Origin: JAAKFL01 sp964629645
GTDB taxonomy: Bacteria > Chlamydiota > Chlamydiia > Chlamydiales > SLFE01
Direction: 5' to 3'
DNA: 35,357 bases
Assembly: GCA_964629645.1 (NCBI GenBank)
Contig: CAZVSU010000018.1
Location: 1 to 35,357 of the forward strand
The position numbers and the translations under genes are program-made. The notes under the pieces were generated by a model. That model was given only the letters and a program-made list of their open reading frames with translations. It was not told where the DNA came from and ran no database searches. Below are positions 8,979 to 16,014 of this stretch, one piece after another (position 1 is the first letter of the stretch; each line of letters starts with the position of its first letter).

Positions 8979-9236
8979 CTATCTTGTTGAAGGGCGATTA
9001 TCTCTCGCCTTGTCGATATAAATCGGGCGGCCGTTATACTCTTTTTCGTTAAGACTATCGATCGCCTCTTGGCCTTTATCAGCCGATTCCATTTCGACAA
9101 ATCCGAAGCCTTTTGATCGTCCGGTCACTTTGTCAGTAATCACGATAGCGCTGTTCACGCCACCAACAGTTTCAAATATTTCTTTCAGATCTTCATCTGT
9201 TAAATCATAAGATAGGTTTCTTACGAATAGTTTCAT
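8979..9236 (-). CDS. Small single-RRM RNA-binding protein
   Basis: 85 residues making up one RNA recognition motif. RNP2 is LFVRNL at residues 3-8 and RNP1 is KGFGFVEM, both with the aromatic residues that stack on RNA bases. A short charged tail (KARDNRPSTR) follows. Such small glycine-poor RRM proteins occur in cyanobacteria, Chlamydiae and other bacteria and resemble cold-inducible RNA-binding proteins. The start MKLFVRNL is preferred because GGAG lies six bases upstream and because RNP2 normally begins at the N-terminus; two earlier in-frame candidates lack this. A long leader with a stem-loop precedes it, which would allow post-transcriptional or autogenous control. Targets are unknown. 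Confidence 0.9.
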   Translation of the reverse strand: MKLFVRNLSYDLTDEDLKEIFETVGGVNSAIVITDKVTGRSKGFGFVEMESADKGQEAIDSLNEKEYNGRPIYIDKARDNRPSTR

Positions 9237-9327
9237 ACATTTCTCCATCGCTCTAAGTGGACTCCATCGCAACCTATCTAATTGAGGAAACTGAAGACTC
9301 GTGAGCGCGTTTACGGTTAACTTAAAT

Positions 9328-9360
9328 TAGGAAACAAGTGATTTCCTAGACGTCATTATA
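9328..9360 (-). promoter_or_regulatory. Candidate promoter -10 and 5-prime leader hairpin of the RRM gene
   Basis: On the minus strand TATAAT (9360-9355) is followed after six bases by TAGGAAA-tcacttg-TTTCCTA (9348-9328), a perfect 7-bp stem with a 7-base loop. Transcription from this -10 would start almost at the first base of the stem and give a leader of about 110 bases before the RRM start codon. No good -35 hexamer is seen at the proper distance. A 5-prime-terminal stem-loop can protect an mRNA from decay, which would suit an RNA-binding-protein gene, but this is inference. Confidence 0.45.
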
Positions 9361-9391
9361 CAATAAACACCTTTATTTAGACACTGAATTC

Positions 9392-10330
9392 TCAAATATT
9401 TGACCCAGTTGGCAAGACTTTTTTAGGGAGCTGAAAAAAGACATCCTCGCGCGTGTATTCGACCTCGTCAACATCAGACACCCCGAGCTCTCTCAAGCGG
9501 CCGATGCATTTTTGAACAAGCTCCTCAGGAGTTGAGGCACCTGCCGTAAGACCAATCACAGAAGCATCTTTAAGCCATTCTGGGTCAATCTCATGCTCAT
9601 TGTTGATCAAATACGACGGAACGCCTCGTTTTCGAGCGACCTCGACAAGGCGATTGGAGTTTGAGCTTTGAGGATCTCCAACAACCAAAACAACACTGGT
9701 GGCGCCTGTGATCTCCCTCAAAGCCATCTGCCGATTTGTCGTGGCATAGCATATCGAAGAGCTTGGCAAAGTTTCGATCCAAGGATACTTCACTTTGAGT
9801 GCATCGGTGATTTCTCGGACGTCGTCTAAACTCAACGTTGTTTGTGTGATATAAAAAAGTTTATCTGTCGGCTTGTAGGTAAGACTGTTGACGTCTTCTG
9901 CCGATTCGACGATCGTGGTCACATCCGGAGCTTCACCTGCAGTTCCAACAATTTCAACATGGTCTCGATGCCCGACGAGGATAATCTGGTACCCTTGAGA
10001 CGCATATCTCTTTACAGCTGAGTGGACTCTCGTGACGAGACCGCATGTTGCATCAATCTCGATGAGATGACGCTTCTTAGCCTGCTTCCGAATTTCTGGC
10101 GAGACGCCGTGTGCTGAATAAATGAGGCGCTCTCCTTCGGGAACTTCGGAGAGGTCTTCAATAAAAACGGCCCCCATATCCCGAAGTCGATTGACGACAT
10201 GCTGATTGTGGACAATTTCGTGCTTAACGTAAATCGGGGCCCCCCAGATCTCAAGGGCTTTTTCAACGGTTTCGATCGCCCGCACAACGCCTGCGCAAAA
10301 GCCTCTGGGCATCGAGAGTAGGAGCTTCAT
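9392..10330 (-). CDS. ispH: 4-hydroxy-3-methylbut-2-enyl diphosphate reductase (LytB)
   Basis: 312 residues, normal for IspH. It makes IPP and DMAPP in the last step of the non-mevalonate isoprenoid pathway with a 4Fe-4S cluster. The three cluster cysteines are Cys12 (PRGFCAGV), Cys96 (DATCGLVTRVH) and Cys194 (SSICYATTNRQ). The substrate-binding histidines (VKHEIVHN, YSAHG), the TQTTLS segment and the GDPQSSNSNRL and TAGASTPE motifs are all present. It begins 13 bases after the phosphatase gene with AAGG six bases before the ATG, so the two are probably cotranscribed. It supplies precursors for the menaquinone side chain and lipid carriers; menG lies elsewhere in the window. Confidence 0.97.
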   Translation of the reverse strand: MKLLLSMPRGFCAGVVRAIETVEKALEIWGAPIYVKHEIVHNQHVVNRLRDMGAVFIEDLSEVPEGERLIYSAHGVSPEIRKQAKKRHLIEIDATCGLVTRVHSAVKRYASQGYQIILVGHRDHVEIVGTAGEAPDVTTIVESAEDVNSLTYKPTDKLFYITQTTLSLDDVREITDALKVKYPWIETLPSSSICYATTNRQMALREITGATSVVLVVGDPQSSNSNRLVEVARKRGVPSYLINNEHEIDPEWLKDASVIGLTAGASTPEELVQKCIGRLRELGVSDVDEVEYTREDVFFQLPKKVLPTGSNI

Positions 10331-10343
10331 AACAACCTTAAAT

Positions 10344-10811
10344 TTATCGATTTAAATGATTTCTGTAGAAATCTTCACAGATGGTCTCAAGAATATCGAG
10401 AGTCTCTTCAAAAAGCTCTTCACCGCCAAAATAAGGATCGGGCACATCGGTGCCTTTGTGAGCATCGCTAAAATCTGTCGCCATGTAAATTTTGCCACGC
10501 TCTTCGTCGCTTGCTGCAAGGTTTTCGAGATGTTGAAAGACACTCGATTCAGCTGCTAAGATATAATCAAAGTCTTTGAAATACTCTGTTTTAAAACGTT
10601 TCGCTCGACCATTGAGCTCATAACCGCGATTTTCTGCAGCTATTCTCATTTGAGGATGAGCCCTTTCTCCAACATGCCAGTCCCCAATACCGCAGCTGTC
10701 AGCCTCGAATAAATGGGCTTTATCCTCTTTTTCGACTATGCGGCGGAGAATCGATTCACCCGCGGGAGAGCGGCATATATTACCAAGGCAAACAAACAAG
10801 ACTTTGATCAT
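10344..10811 (-). CDS. Low-molecular-weight protein tyrosine phosphatase
   Basis: 155 residues. The N-terminal phosphate-binding loop reads CLGNICRSP with nucleophile Cys8 and Arg14, and the general-acid loop reads DVPDPYFGG. Both are diagnostic of the LMW-PTP family. The substrate is unknown; bacterial members act on tyrosine kinases or arginine phosphates, and pathogens may secrete them. The start cannot be moved far because the loop normally begins six to eight residues from the N-terminus. There is no ribosome-binding site: a near-consensus promoter ends only six bases upstream, so the mRNA is predicted to be leaderless. It probably forms an operon with ispH. Confidence 0.92.
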   Translation of the reverse strand: MIKVLFVCLGNICRSPAGESILRRIVEKEDKAHLFEADSCGIGDWHVGERAHPQMRIAAENRGYELNGRAKRFKTEYFKDFDYILAAESSVFQHLENLAASDEERGKIYMATDFSDAHKGTDVPDPYFGGEELFEETLDILETICEDFYRNHLNR

Positions 10812-10817
10812 ATAATC

Positions 10818-10846
10818 ATTATAAGGGATCGAATTAAGGATTGCAA
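10818..10846 (-). promoter_or_regulatory. Sigma-70-type promoter giving a predicted leaderless transcript
   Basis: Reading the minus strand, TTGCAA (10846-10841), a 17-base spacer and a perfect TATAAT (10823-10818) make a near-consensus promoter. Six bases separate the -10 from the phosphatase ATG at 10811, so the usual start of transcription falls on or within a base or two of the A of that ATG. No Shine-Dalgarno sequence can be present. The motifs and distances are seen directly; leaderless translation is inference. Confidence 0.75.
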
Positions 10847-10849
10847 CAG

Positions 10850-10877
10850 GCTCCCGCCTGATTTGAATGGCGGGAGC
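10850..10877 (-). terminator. Candidate hairpin terminator after the acidic protein gene
   Basis: GCTCCCGCC, a 10-base loop and GGCGGGAGC form a perfect 9-bp GC-rich stem 19 bases after the stop of the minus-strand acidic-protein gene and directly before the -35 box of the phosphatase promoter. The sequence after the stem (CTGTTGCAATCC) is not a T-run, so intrinsic termination would be weak. Its position at a unit boundary supports a termination or insulation role. Confidence 0.45.
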
Positions 10878-10896
10878 TGTGCGGTCAAGCTAAGAT

Positions 10897-11238
10897 TTAT
10901 GCGATAAAATTATCGTGCTCATCGCCGTATTCATCATCAATTTCTTGGTGATCAGCAGCCATAAGAGCGTCTTCTTCTGAGTCTTCGTCATCCGAGTCAG
11001 CCAAAAGCTCTTCTTCGGCTTCGTCTTCATCCGAGTCAGCCAAAAGCTCTTCTTCGGCATCATTGACCGGCTCTTCTTTTTGACTCTCGTCATCTGCGGC
11101 GAAAATGACGATATTTTGGTTTTCGTCGATTATTTGCTCTTCTTGAACAGCTTCGTCTTTTGTTTCTTGTTCACCGCTTAATGTTGTGTTTAACATGAGC
11201 AGTGACAACCCGCAAATCAACATTGTTTGATAAGTCAT
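10897..11238 (-). CDS. Small, very acidic, probably exported protein with internal repeats
   Basis: 113 residues. The N-terminus (MTYQTMLICGLSLLMLNTTLSG) looks like a weak signal peptide with few positive charges. The rest is dominated by Glu and Asp, with two near-identical 13-residue units containing EEELLADSD. No family is recognised. The start is fixed by AAGGAAGG four bases upstream; a longer in-frame version is less likely. Acidic repeat proteins of this kind may bind calcium or basic proteins, or be disordered surface or secreted factors, but nothing in the sequence decides this. It stands alone between a non-coding region and the phosphatase promoter. Confidence 0.7.
   Translation of the reverse strand: MTYQTMLICGLSLLMLNTTLSGEQETKDEAVQEEQIIDENQNIVIFAADDESQKEEPVNDAEEELLADSDEDEAEEELLADSDDEDSEEDALMAADHQEIDDEYGDEHDNFIA
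10992..11058 (-). repeat. Two-copy 39-bp in-frame tandem repeat
   Basis: An identical 28-base block occurs at 10992-11019 and 11031-11058, a 39-base (13-codon) period inside the acidic-protein gene. It encodes the repeated AEEELLADSD stretch. Identity at the nucleotide level points to a recent duplication, and copy number may vary between strains. Confidence 0.85.
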
Positions 11239-11719
11239 ATGTCCTTCCTTTTGTTTCCTGTTACAGTTATTCAACCGAACGCACTTTAAATGTCACAACT
11301 TAAGCACAAAGCACGACCGGTAAAACGATTGAAGAATGGTTCCCCCAATCTTAACACCAATTAGACTCGAAAAACGAATTTTGTCAAAAGGAAATGCCCC
11401 TGCATCCACAATCTCGGTCATCCTGACAGCGAACGAGAGTCTAGAGTGCGATAAAAAAACCCGGACGCTTTTTCAAGAGCATTTATCGTCACCTAGAAAA
11501 GCGGAACTTTCCCACTCCTCTTTTGTCAGATCCAAAACCAAAACTTCGAGTCTAATTGGTTTTAATTCATTATGGTGGAGCGTAGAAAAGAAGTACAGAC
11601 GAAATAGTTAAGATGTTCCGCAAGAAAAAAAAGGGCGCCAAAAATCTTGCCAAAATTGCCTTGCGACTCAAAGGCCTCTTTTATCTTTCGAGGCTTGAAA
11701 ATCGGCCCTTCCAAAACAG
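11239..11719. other. 481-bp region without a convincing gene
   Basis: Open frames here (for example one of 91 codons on the plus strand) have no ribosome-binding site, family resemblance or coding-like composition. The region holds the leader of the acidic-protein gene, a 16-bp inverted repeat pair enclosing about 170 bases, and, just after the kinase stop on the minus strand, a small GCCTC/GAGGC stem and an eight-T run. Nothing else is recognised. Confidence 0.6.
11356..11560. repeat. Perfect 16-bp inverted repeats flanking a 173-bp segment
   Basis: ACCAATTAGACTCGAA at 11356-11371 is exactly complementary to TTCGAGTCTAATTGGT at 11545-11560. A 16-bp perfect match is unlikely by chance in so short a stretch. 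The enclosed 173 bases have no gene. Possible readings are a remnant of a small mobile element with terminal inverted repeats, or a large RNA hairpin. It is unrelated in sequence to the palindromic element at 19622. Confidence 0.75.
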
Positions 11720-13585
11720 TTACGATGATTGGACATCCGCAACGCAACGAAATCCATACGTACTGTTGGCCGTTCGCGGGTTATTTCGATGACGTCTAGA
11801 ACATTCGAGATCCTCTTTGAGGCTTTTCCAACATCCCCCTCGGAGCACGCGGTACTCACCCTGTAGAGGGCCGAATGGATTTTCTGGTTCTTGATTCGAA
11901 GTCTCGTAATAGTTGTACCCGTACCAATCCTGACACCATTCGTAGACATTGCCGGCCATGTCATAAAGTCCGTAGTTATTGGGCTGATAACTCTTGACAG
12001 CAGTGGTGTCGGAGCTAAAGAAGTTCGCCGAAGTTTTTTCAATGTCGTCACCGGACGGATAAAGGGCATCTTCGATTCCCCCCTTTGCTGCCACCTCCCA
12101 CTCGGCTTCATTTGGAAGGCGCTTTCCTACCCATTTTGCATAAGCGACGGCTCCATACCAGGTGACGCCGACGACAGGATGCTTTGCATATCCCGATTCT
12201 ATTGTGACTTTGCCGGATGTCCTTTTAATGCGGGACTCTCTCAGTTTGATGATGTCGTTGTGGTTGCAATCTTTTTCTCCGCCCATAGCTTCCAAAAAAC
12301 GAACAAACTGCTCATTTGTGACCGGGTGAATATCAATGGCGTAGCTTGCAATATGGACTTGGTGCCTTGGCTGTTCGTCCCGATTGCCGTCATTGCTGCC
12401 GCGCCAAAACGTCCCACCCTGAATAATGACCATATCCGTGAGAAGAGGCTGAACGTTGCTCACTACCTTTTCTTCAGGATGATAGACTTTAACGGTTGAG
12501 TCGACGTTGAGCGCATCGACAGGGTCTGATAGAAGATCGGGACGGTCAATCTGGGAGGTGTGAATAATGGGCCTTAGCTCTTTTTCTCCGATTTCGACTT
12601 TGACAGCTTCAGGCACCTTCACTTGCATCTTAGAGGCGCTTGTGATTTCTTTAATGCCGCTTCCAGCCTTTTCGTGACTGGCTCCGGATTCTATTTCTTG
12701 TAAAAGAGGGGTCAGCTGCTCGGGACGGCTTCCGGAATTTTTTTGGAGACATGACTGGATCAAATAGTCCCAGTTTAATTGGTATCCAAAACCGGATTCT
12801 GAAGGAAAGGGAAACACGCCTTCGGGATAGGTGTGATACATGAGATAATAGGCCAAAACGCCAAAAGCGTAGATATCGGTCTTGGTCGTCACTTTTTCAG
12901 GTGAATCGAGAAGTTTTTGTTCAGGTGCAAGATAGTAAAAATTTTGCAAAAAAGAATTGTGAAGGGAAGAAATGGTCTTGGATTCTTGTCCTGATTGCGT
13001 TAATTCCCCAGTCGAAAGCTCCATCGCTTCTGCAACAGCTTGGAAAGTGTGGGTCAATACTTTCCCTATTCCAACGATTCGGGAGAGACCAAAATCGGAC
13101 AATTGAAACGAGAGTCCTTCAGAATCTTTGGAGACTAATATGTTATTTGGTTTTAGGCACCTATGAACAATCGGCTCTCCGACTACCTTCTTCTGATGGG
13201 CGTAGTCAAGAGCTGAGGCGATTTGCTTGAGAAGAGTCAGAAGCTCGGCTTCTTTCATAGGATGATTTTGAGCAAGTATGTATTTCGTCAGATTTGTGCT
13301 TTCGCCAAGGTCGTCGACAACACAATCGAGAACAAGAAAATAAACCCCTTCGGCAAACGAAACGTTGTGAATTTTCACAATGTTGGGATGGTCGAGAGTT
13401 GAAAGCGCACTCACTTCGTTTTCAAATCTTTGGACAAATCCCCTGTCGGAAGCGAGCTCATTTGGAAGGACTTTAATCACGAACTGCCTTTTCATAAATC
13501 GATGCTCCGCCAAGTAAACGCGCCCCAGCGTCCCTTGTCCGATCTGTTTGATGATCAGGTAATCGCCTAAACAACGATTTTCCAT
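11720..13585 (-). CDS. pkn1: Pkn1-like serine/threonine kinase fused to an FGE-sulfatase domain
   Basis: 621 residues. The N-terminal kinase domain (about 8-290) shows the glycine loop IGQGTLGRVYLAE, the ATP lysine Lys38 (VIKVL), Glu57, DFG at 164-166 and the APE motif (YYLAPEQ). The catalytic loop reads HRCLKPNN, with Cys143 where nearly all active kinases have the catalytic Asp. The C-terminal part (about 390-620) is a formylglycine-generating-enzyme-like module: GGTFWRGSNDGNRDEQPRHQV-type opening, DMAGNVYEW, VLRGGCW and YGFRCV. This architecture matches chlamydial Pkn1 (CT145). The start with GGGAGG seven bases upstream is preferred to an upstream TTG. Whether it is a pseudokinase, or uses another base, is open. 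Confidence 0.88.
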   Translation of the reverse strand: MENRCLGDYLIIKQIGQGTLGRVYLAEHRFMKRQFVIKVLPNELASDRGFVQRFENEVSALSTLDHPNIVKIHNVSFAEGVYFLVLDCVVDDLGESTNLTKYILAQNHPMKEAELLTLLKQIASALDYAHQKKVVGEPIVHRCLKPNNILVSKDSEGLSFQLSDFGLSRIVGIGKVLTHTFQAVAEAMELSTGELTQSGQESKTISSLHNSFLQNFYYLAPEQKLLDSPEKVTTKTDIYAFGVLAYYLMYHTYPEGVFPFPSESGFGYQLNWDYLIQSCLQKNSGSRPEQLTPLLQEIESGASHEKAGSGIKEITSASKMQVKVPEAVKVEIGEKELRPIIHTSQIDRPDLLSDPVDALNVDSTVKVYHPEEKVVSNVQPLLTDMVIIQGGTFWRGSNDGNRDEQPRHQVHIASYAIDIHPVTNEQFVRFLEAMGGEKDCNHNDIIKLRESRIKRTSGKVTIESGYAKHPVVGVTWYGAVAYAKWVGKRLPNEAEWEVAAKGGIEDALYPSGDDIEKTSANFFSSDTTAVKSYQPNNYGLYDMAGNVYEWCQDWYGYNYYETSNQEPENPFGPLQGEYRVLRGGCWKSLKEDLECSRRHRNNPRTANSTYGFRCVADVQSS

Positions 13586-13695
13586 TGAAAGTCCTCCCAA
13601 AATTTACAGTCCATTATGAAGGCATGCTAAGAATTGTCAAGACCCTATTGACATATACCCTTTCAAGCTCAAAACTGGAAGTCAGCAAAGAGGCG

Positions 13696-13735
13696 CTAGG
13701 GGACGTCTTCAAATTTGGAATCAACTTAATTTGAG
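13696..13735 (+). repeat. Copy of the GGGGACGT..TTCA repeat family
   Basis: CTAGGGGACGTCTTCAAATTT occurs here, with one base changed at 27675-27695, and as its first 16 bases at 31467-31482, all on the same strand. In this copy TCAAATT (13709-13715) can pair with AATTTGA (13728-13734). It lies in the divergent region between the kinase and the CcsA gene. GGGGACGT-type repeats are associated in other bacteria with REP/RAYT-like Y1 transposases; that link is inference here. Confidence 0.7.
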
Positions 13736-13827
13736 TTCTTTTCCCTCAGGAGGGCGTGCAAGAGGATGGGGTCAAAACTGTCAACGTGAACAAAATCTGA
13801 ACCAAAACACCCTTTGCGGATCAATGT

Positions 13828-15426
13828 ATGAAATGGTTGCTCGCTTTTATCCTTGCCGTCCCCTTATTCACATTTTCTGAGGTGACGCCAGTCTTGTCTA
13901 AAGGGAGAATACGCCCTTTATCTGTCGTCGCAAAAGAATGGCTTTTAGACACCTACGGCGCTGAATCCTTTCAATCTCAACACAAAAGCAAACTCCCCGC
14001 AAATAATCTAAACGCCGAAGACTTGATGTGGTGGCTCACGCTCCAGGGGCAAAGCGCGTGGGACGGCTTTCCTCTTTTTGCCGTCGACAAAAGCCTGGCC
14101 GCCGAGTGGAAATTACCGGCATCGACGACTCATGTTTCTTTTCTTGCGCTCTCGACGCTTCCTGAGCTGCCGGGCAATGACTCGTATCTTGGCCTCATGG
14201 AAAAAGTTTCGGACTATCAGCGTTTTGGAAATTGGAAGCGGAGGGCAAACGCTTCTCTTGCAGAATCGGCACATGGCATTTACGCGCTTCCCTCAAAATA
14301 CGAGCTCAACCTCTGGCTTCCGCTGAATGCTGCGGCTCTTATGCAAAAAAATCAAACGGCTTATCCGGATGCCGCTTTCGAAACAATCAGCCGACTGATT
14401 TTTACTTTGAGGCAAAGTTTTGATCGATCTCAGCTAGCCGTGTTGAAACAAACCCTTGAAAAAAGCTATCTCAAATATTTAGCCGGAGTCGAAAGCAAGG
14501 AGCTGGCTTTGCCAAGCCTTTGGCAGCTAAAGGCCGAAGTGGTTTATTATGGCTTTCCTTGGACGAAAATGACTTTGATCGCCTACTGCCTTGCCGCACT
14601 CCTTATTTTGGCAGGCTCACGCTCAGCATGGGCTTGTCTCATGGCAGCATTCGCTTTACACACGAGCCTCCTAGGCTTAAGGTGCTTCATCCTGCTAAGA
14701 CCGCCCGTTTCCAATATGGTCGAAACCATCATCTACGTGCCATGGGTGGCGATGGCCATCGGGTTCTTATTTTACCGAACCCACAGGCACAAAGGGCTTC
14801 TTCTTTCAAGCACTCTTTGCGCTGTCATTCTCCTGTCTCTTGTGACATACAGCACATACACACCGGACTTAGAAACAGTGCAGCCGGTCTTAAACTCCCA
14901 TTATTGGCTGACAATCCATGTTCTCATGGTCGTGGGAAGCTACGGCGCTTTTATTTTGTCTGGCGTGGTGTCTCATATCTACTTGTTCAAGCGGCTTAAA
15001 TCGCCCCCCTCCCAAGAAAACAAATGGATCCTGAACACGCTTTATACAGGGACGATTCTACTCATTTGCGGGACCATACTCGGCGGAGTATGGGCTGCGC
15101 AGAGCTGGGGCCGTTTTTGGGATTGGGATCCGAAAGAATCTTGGGCGTTTATTTCGAGCTGTCTTTATCTTGCGGTCATCCATGCCTATCGTTTCGGCAA
15201 AATAAACGATGTTGGCCTCGCGATCGGATCCATAGTCGGCCTTCAAGCCATCACCTTCACTTGGTACGGGGTGAACTACATTCTGGGAGTTGGACTCCAT
15301 AGTTACGGTTTTGGGCAGGGAGGAGAGCTTTTTTACGCTTTTTTTGTCTTTTTTGAGCTATTCTTTGTGATTATTATGGCATTTTTGCTCCAAAAACGAG
15401 GCAAAATGGAACAAAAAGCCTTGTAA
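13828..15426 (+). CDS. CcsA-type cytochrome c assembly / haem-handling membrane protein
   Basis: 532 residues. A signal-like N-terminus is followed by about 220 mostly soluble residues, including GRIRPLSVVAKEWL, which resembles the opening of fused system II cytochrome c synthesis proteins. The C-terminal half has about eight membrane helices and the tryptophan-rich haem-binding WWD motif WGRFWDWDPKESW near residue 430. Conserved histidines lie nearby (HYWLTIH near 357, GLHSYGFG near 489). The family hands haem across the membrane to apocytochrome c. No ccsB/resB partner or cytochrome gene is in the window. The ATG has no clear ribosome-binding site. Confidence 0.85.
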   Translation: MKWLLAFILAVPLFTFSEVTPVLSKGRIRPLSVVAKEWLLDTYGAESFQSQHKSKLPANNLNAEDLMWWLTLQGQSAWDGFPLFAVDKSLAAEWKLPASTTHVSFLALSTLPELPGNDSYLGLMEKVSDYQRFGNWKRRANASLAESAHGIYALPSKYELNLWLPLNAAALMQKNQTAYPDAAFETISRLIFTLRQSFDRSQLAVLKQTLEKSYLKYLAGVESKELALPSLWQLKAEVVYYGFPWTKMTLIAYCLAALLILAGSRSAWACLMAAFALHTSLLGLRCFILLRPPVSNMVETIIYVPWVAMAIGFLFYRTHRHKGLLLSSTLCAVILLSLVTYSTYTPDLETVQPVLNSHYWLTIHVLMVVGSYGAFILSGVVSHIYLFKRLKSPPSQENKWILNTLYTGTILLICGTILGGVWAAQSWGRFWDWDPKESWAFISSCLYLAVIHAYRFGKINDVGLAIGSIVGLQAITFTWYGVNYILGVGLHSYGFGQGGELFYAFFVFFELFFVIIMAFLLQKRGKMEQKAL

Positions 15427-15447
15427 TAATTCGCTTACTGACATATC

Positions 15448-15534
15448 ATGATCACACTGCCTCAAAAACTCGTCAATTTTTTGTTGATTTTGATCATGCT
15501 CTTCGGTATGGGTGAGGCAGTACTGTGGTTTTAA
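15448..15534 (+). CDS. Possible 28-residue hydrophobic peptide
   Basis: A short frame encodes MITLPQKLVNFLLILIMLFG followed by MGEAVLWF, one potential membrane helix. It sits alone between the CcsA gene and the coiled-coil gene. There is no ribosome-binding site, and the same stretch contains a 9-bp inverted repeat that may explain its conservation instead. I list it because nothing else is encoded here; it may be chance. Confidence 0.2.
   Translation: MITLPQKLVNFLLILIMLFGMGEAVLWF
15456..15521. repeat. 9-bp inverted repeat in the intergenic region before the coiled-coil gene
   Basis: ACTGCCTCA (15456-15464) and TGAGGCAGT (15513-15521) are perfectly complementary, with 48 bases between. The intervening segment also has shorter complementary pairs (ATGATCA/TGATCAT, CAA/TTG), so the transcript could fold into a branched stem. 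It ends 35 bases before the start of the next gene, within its likely leader. The role is unknown. Confidence 0.55.
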
Positions 15535-15555
15535 CAAAAAAGCTTTAAGGGATTC

Positions 15556-16014
15556 ATGAGAACAATAAAAAGTGAACGGTTAAAAAAATTAGAGGCCGAA
15601 CTACATGACTTAGAACAATGGCTAAAGTTGGGGCTCGTCCCAAAGAAAGAAATAGAAAAACATAAAGAAGAAATCGAACTCATCAGAGAGAAAATCAACG
15701 AAGAGTTAGAAAGACTCCAGATATTGAGAGAAAGCGGCGAAGCCGATGACTATGTCGCCCCAAAAAGAAGCGCAACGCGTTCCGGGTATACAGAAATGCC
15801 GTCATTACCCGATATCGACGTTTCAGAATCCCAAGCCGGCTACGACAATGATTCAGATGATTCGAATCATGAAACGAGCGATAAGACAGTCTCCGACGAC
15901 GATGACGACGACTCAGACGATAGTTTCGTAGAAGAAGAATCGTATTTCAGCGATCGCAATCGTTGGAAGCGTGGAAGCAGCGGCATCATCGATCCTGAAG
16001 CGAACGAGTGGTAG
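15556..16014 (+). CDS. Coiled-coil protein with acidic tail, chlamydial conserved hypothetical
   Basis: 152 residues. Residues 1-60 are a strongly predicted coiled coil (SERLKKLEAELHDLEQWLKL and the following EIEKHKEEIELIREKI). The rest is low-complexity, with runs of Asp and Ser (VSDDDDDDSDDS) and a basic patch before the C-terminus. The start has AAGGGA three bases upstream. Its stop overlaps the GTG start of hemW by seven bases, so the two are coupled. I recall a similar small conserved protein next to hemN in Chlamydia (CT053). No enzymatic function is suggested; a scaffold or partner-binding role is possible. Confidence 0.8.
   Translation: MRTIKSERLKKLEAELHDLEQWLKLGLVPKKEIEKHKEEIELIREKINEELERLQILRESGEADDYVAPKRSATRSGYTEMPSLPDIDVSESQAGYDNDSDDSNHETSDKTVSDDDDDDSDDSFVEEESYFSDRNRWKRGSSGIIDPEANEW

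Noticed and set aside
10992..11058. Short direct repeats considered as a CRISPR-like array
   Set aside because: Only two units, in frame within a coding sequence, with near-identical spacer; it is a coding tandem repeat.
11336..11611. A 91-codon plus-strand frame in the region before the kinase
   Set aside because: It spans the 16-bp inverted repeats, has no ribosome-binding site and a composition unlike its neighbours.
11891..12499. A 202-codon plus-strand frame opposite the kinase gene
   Set aside because: It overlaps the well-supported FGE-like domain on the other strand and shows no motif.
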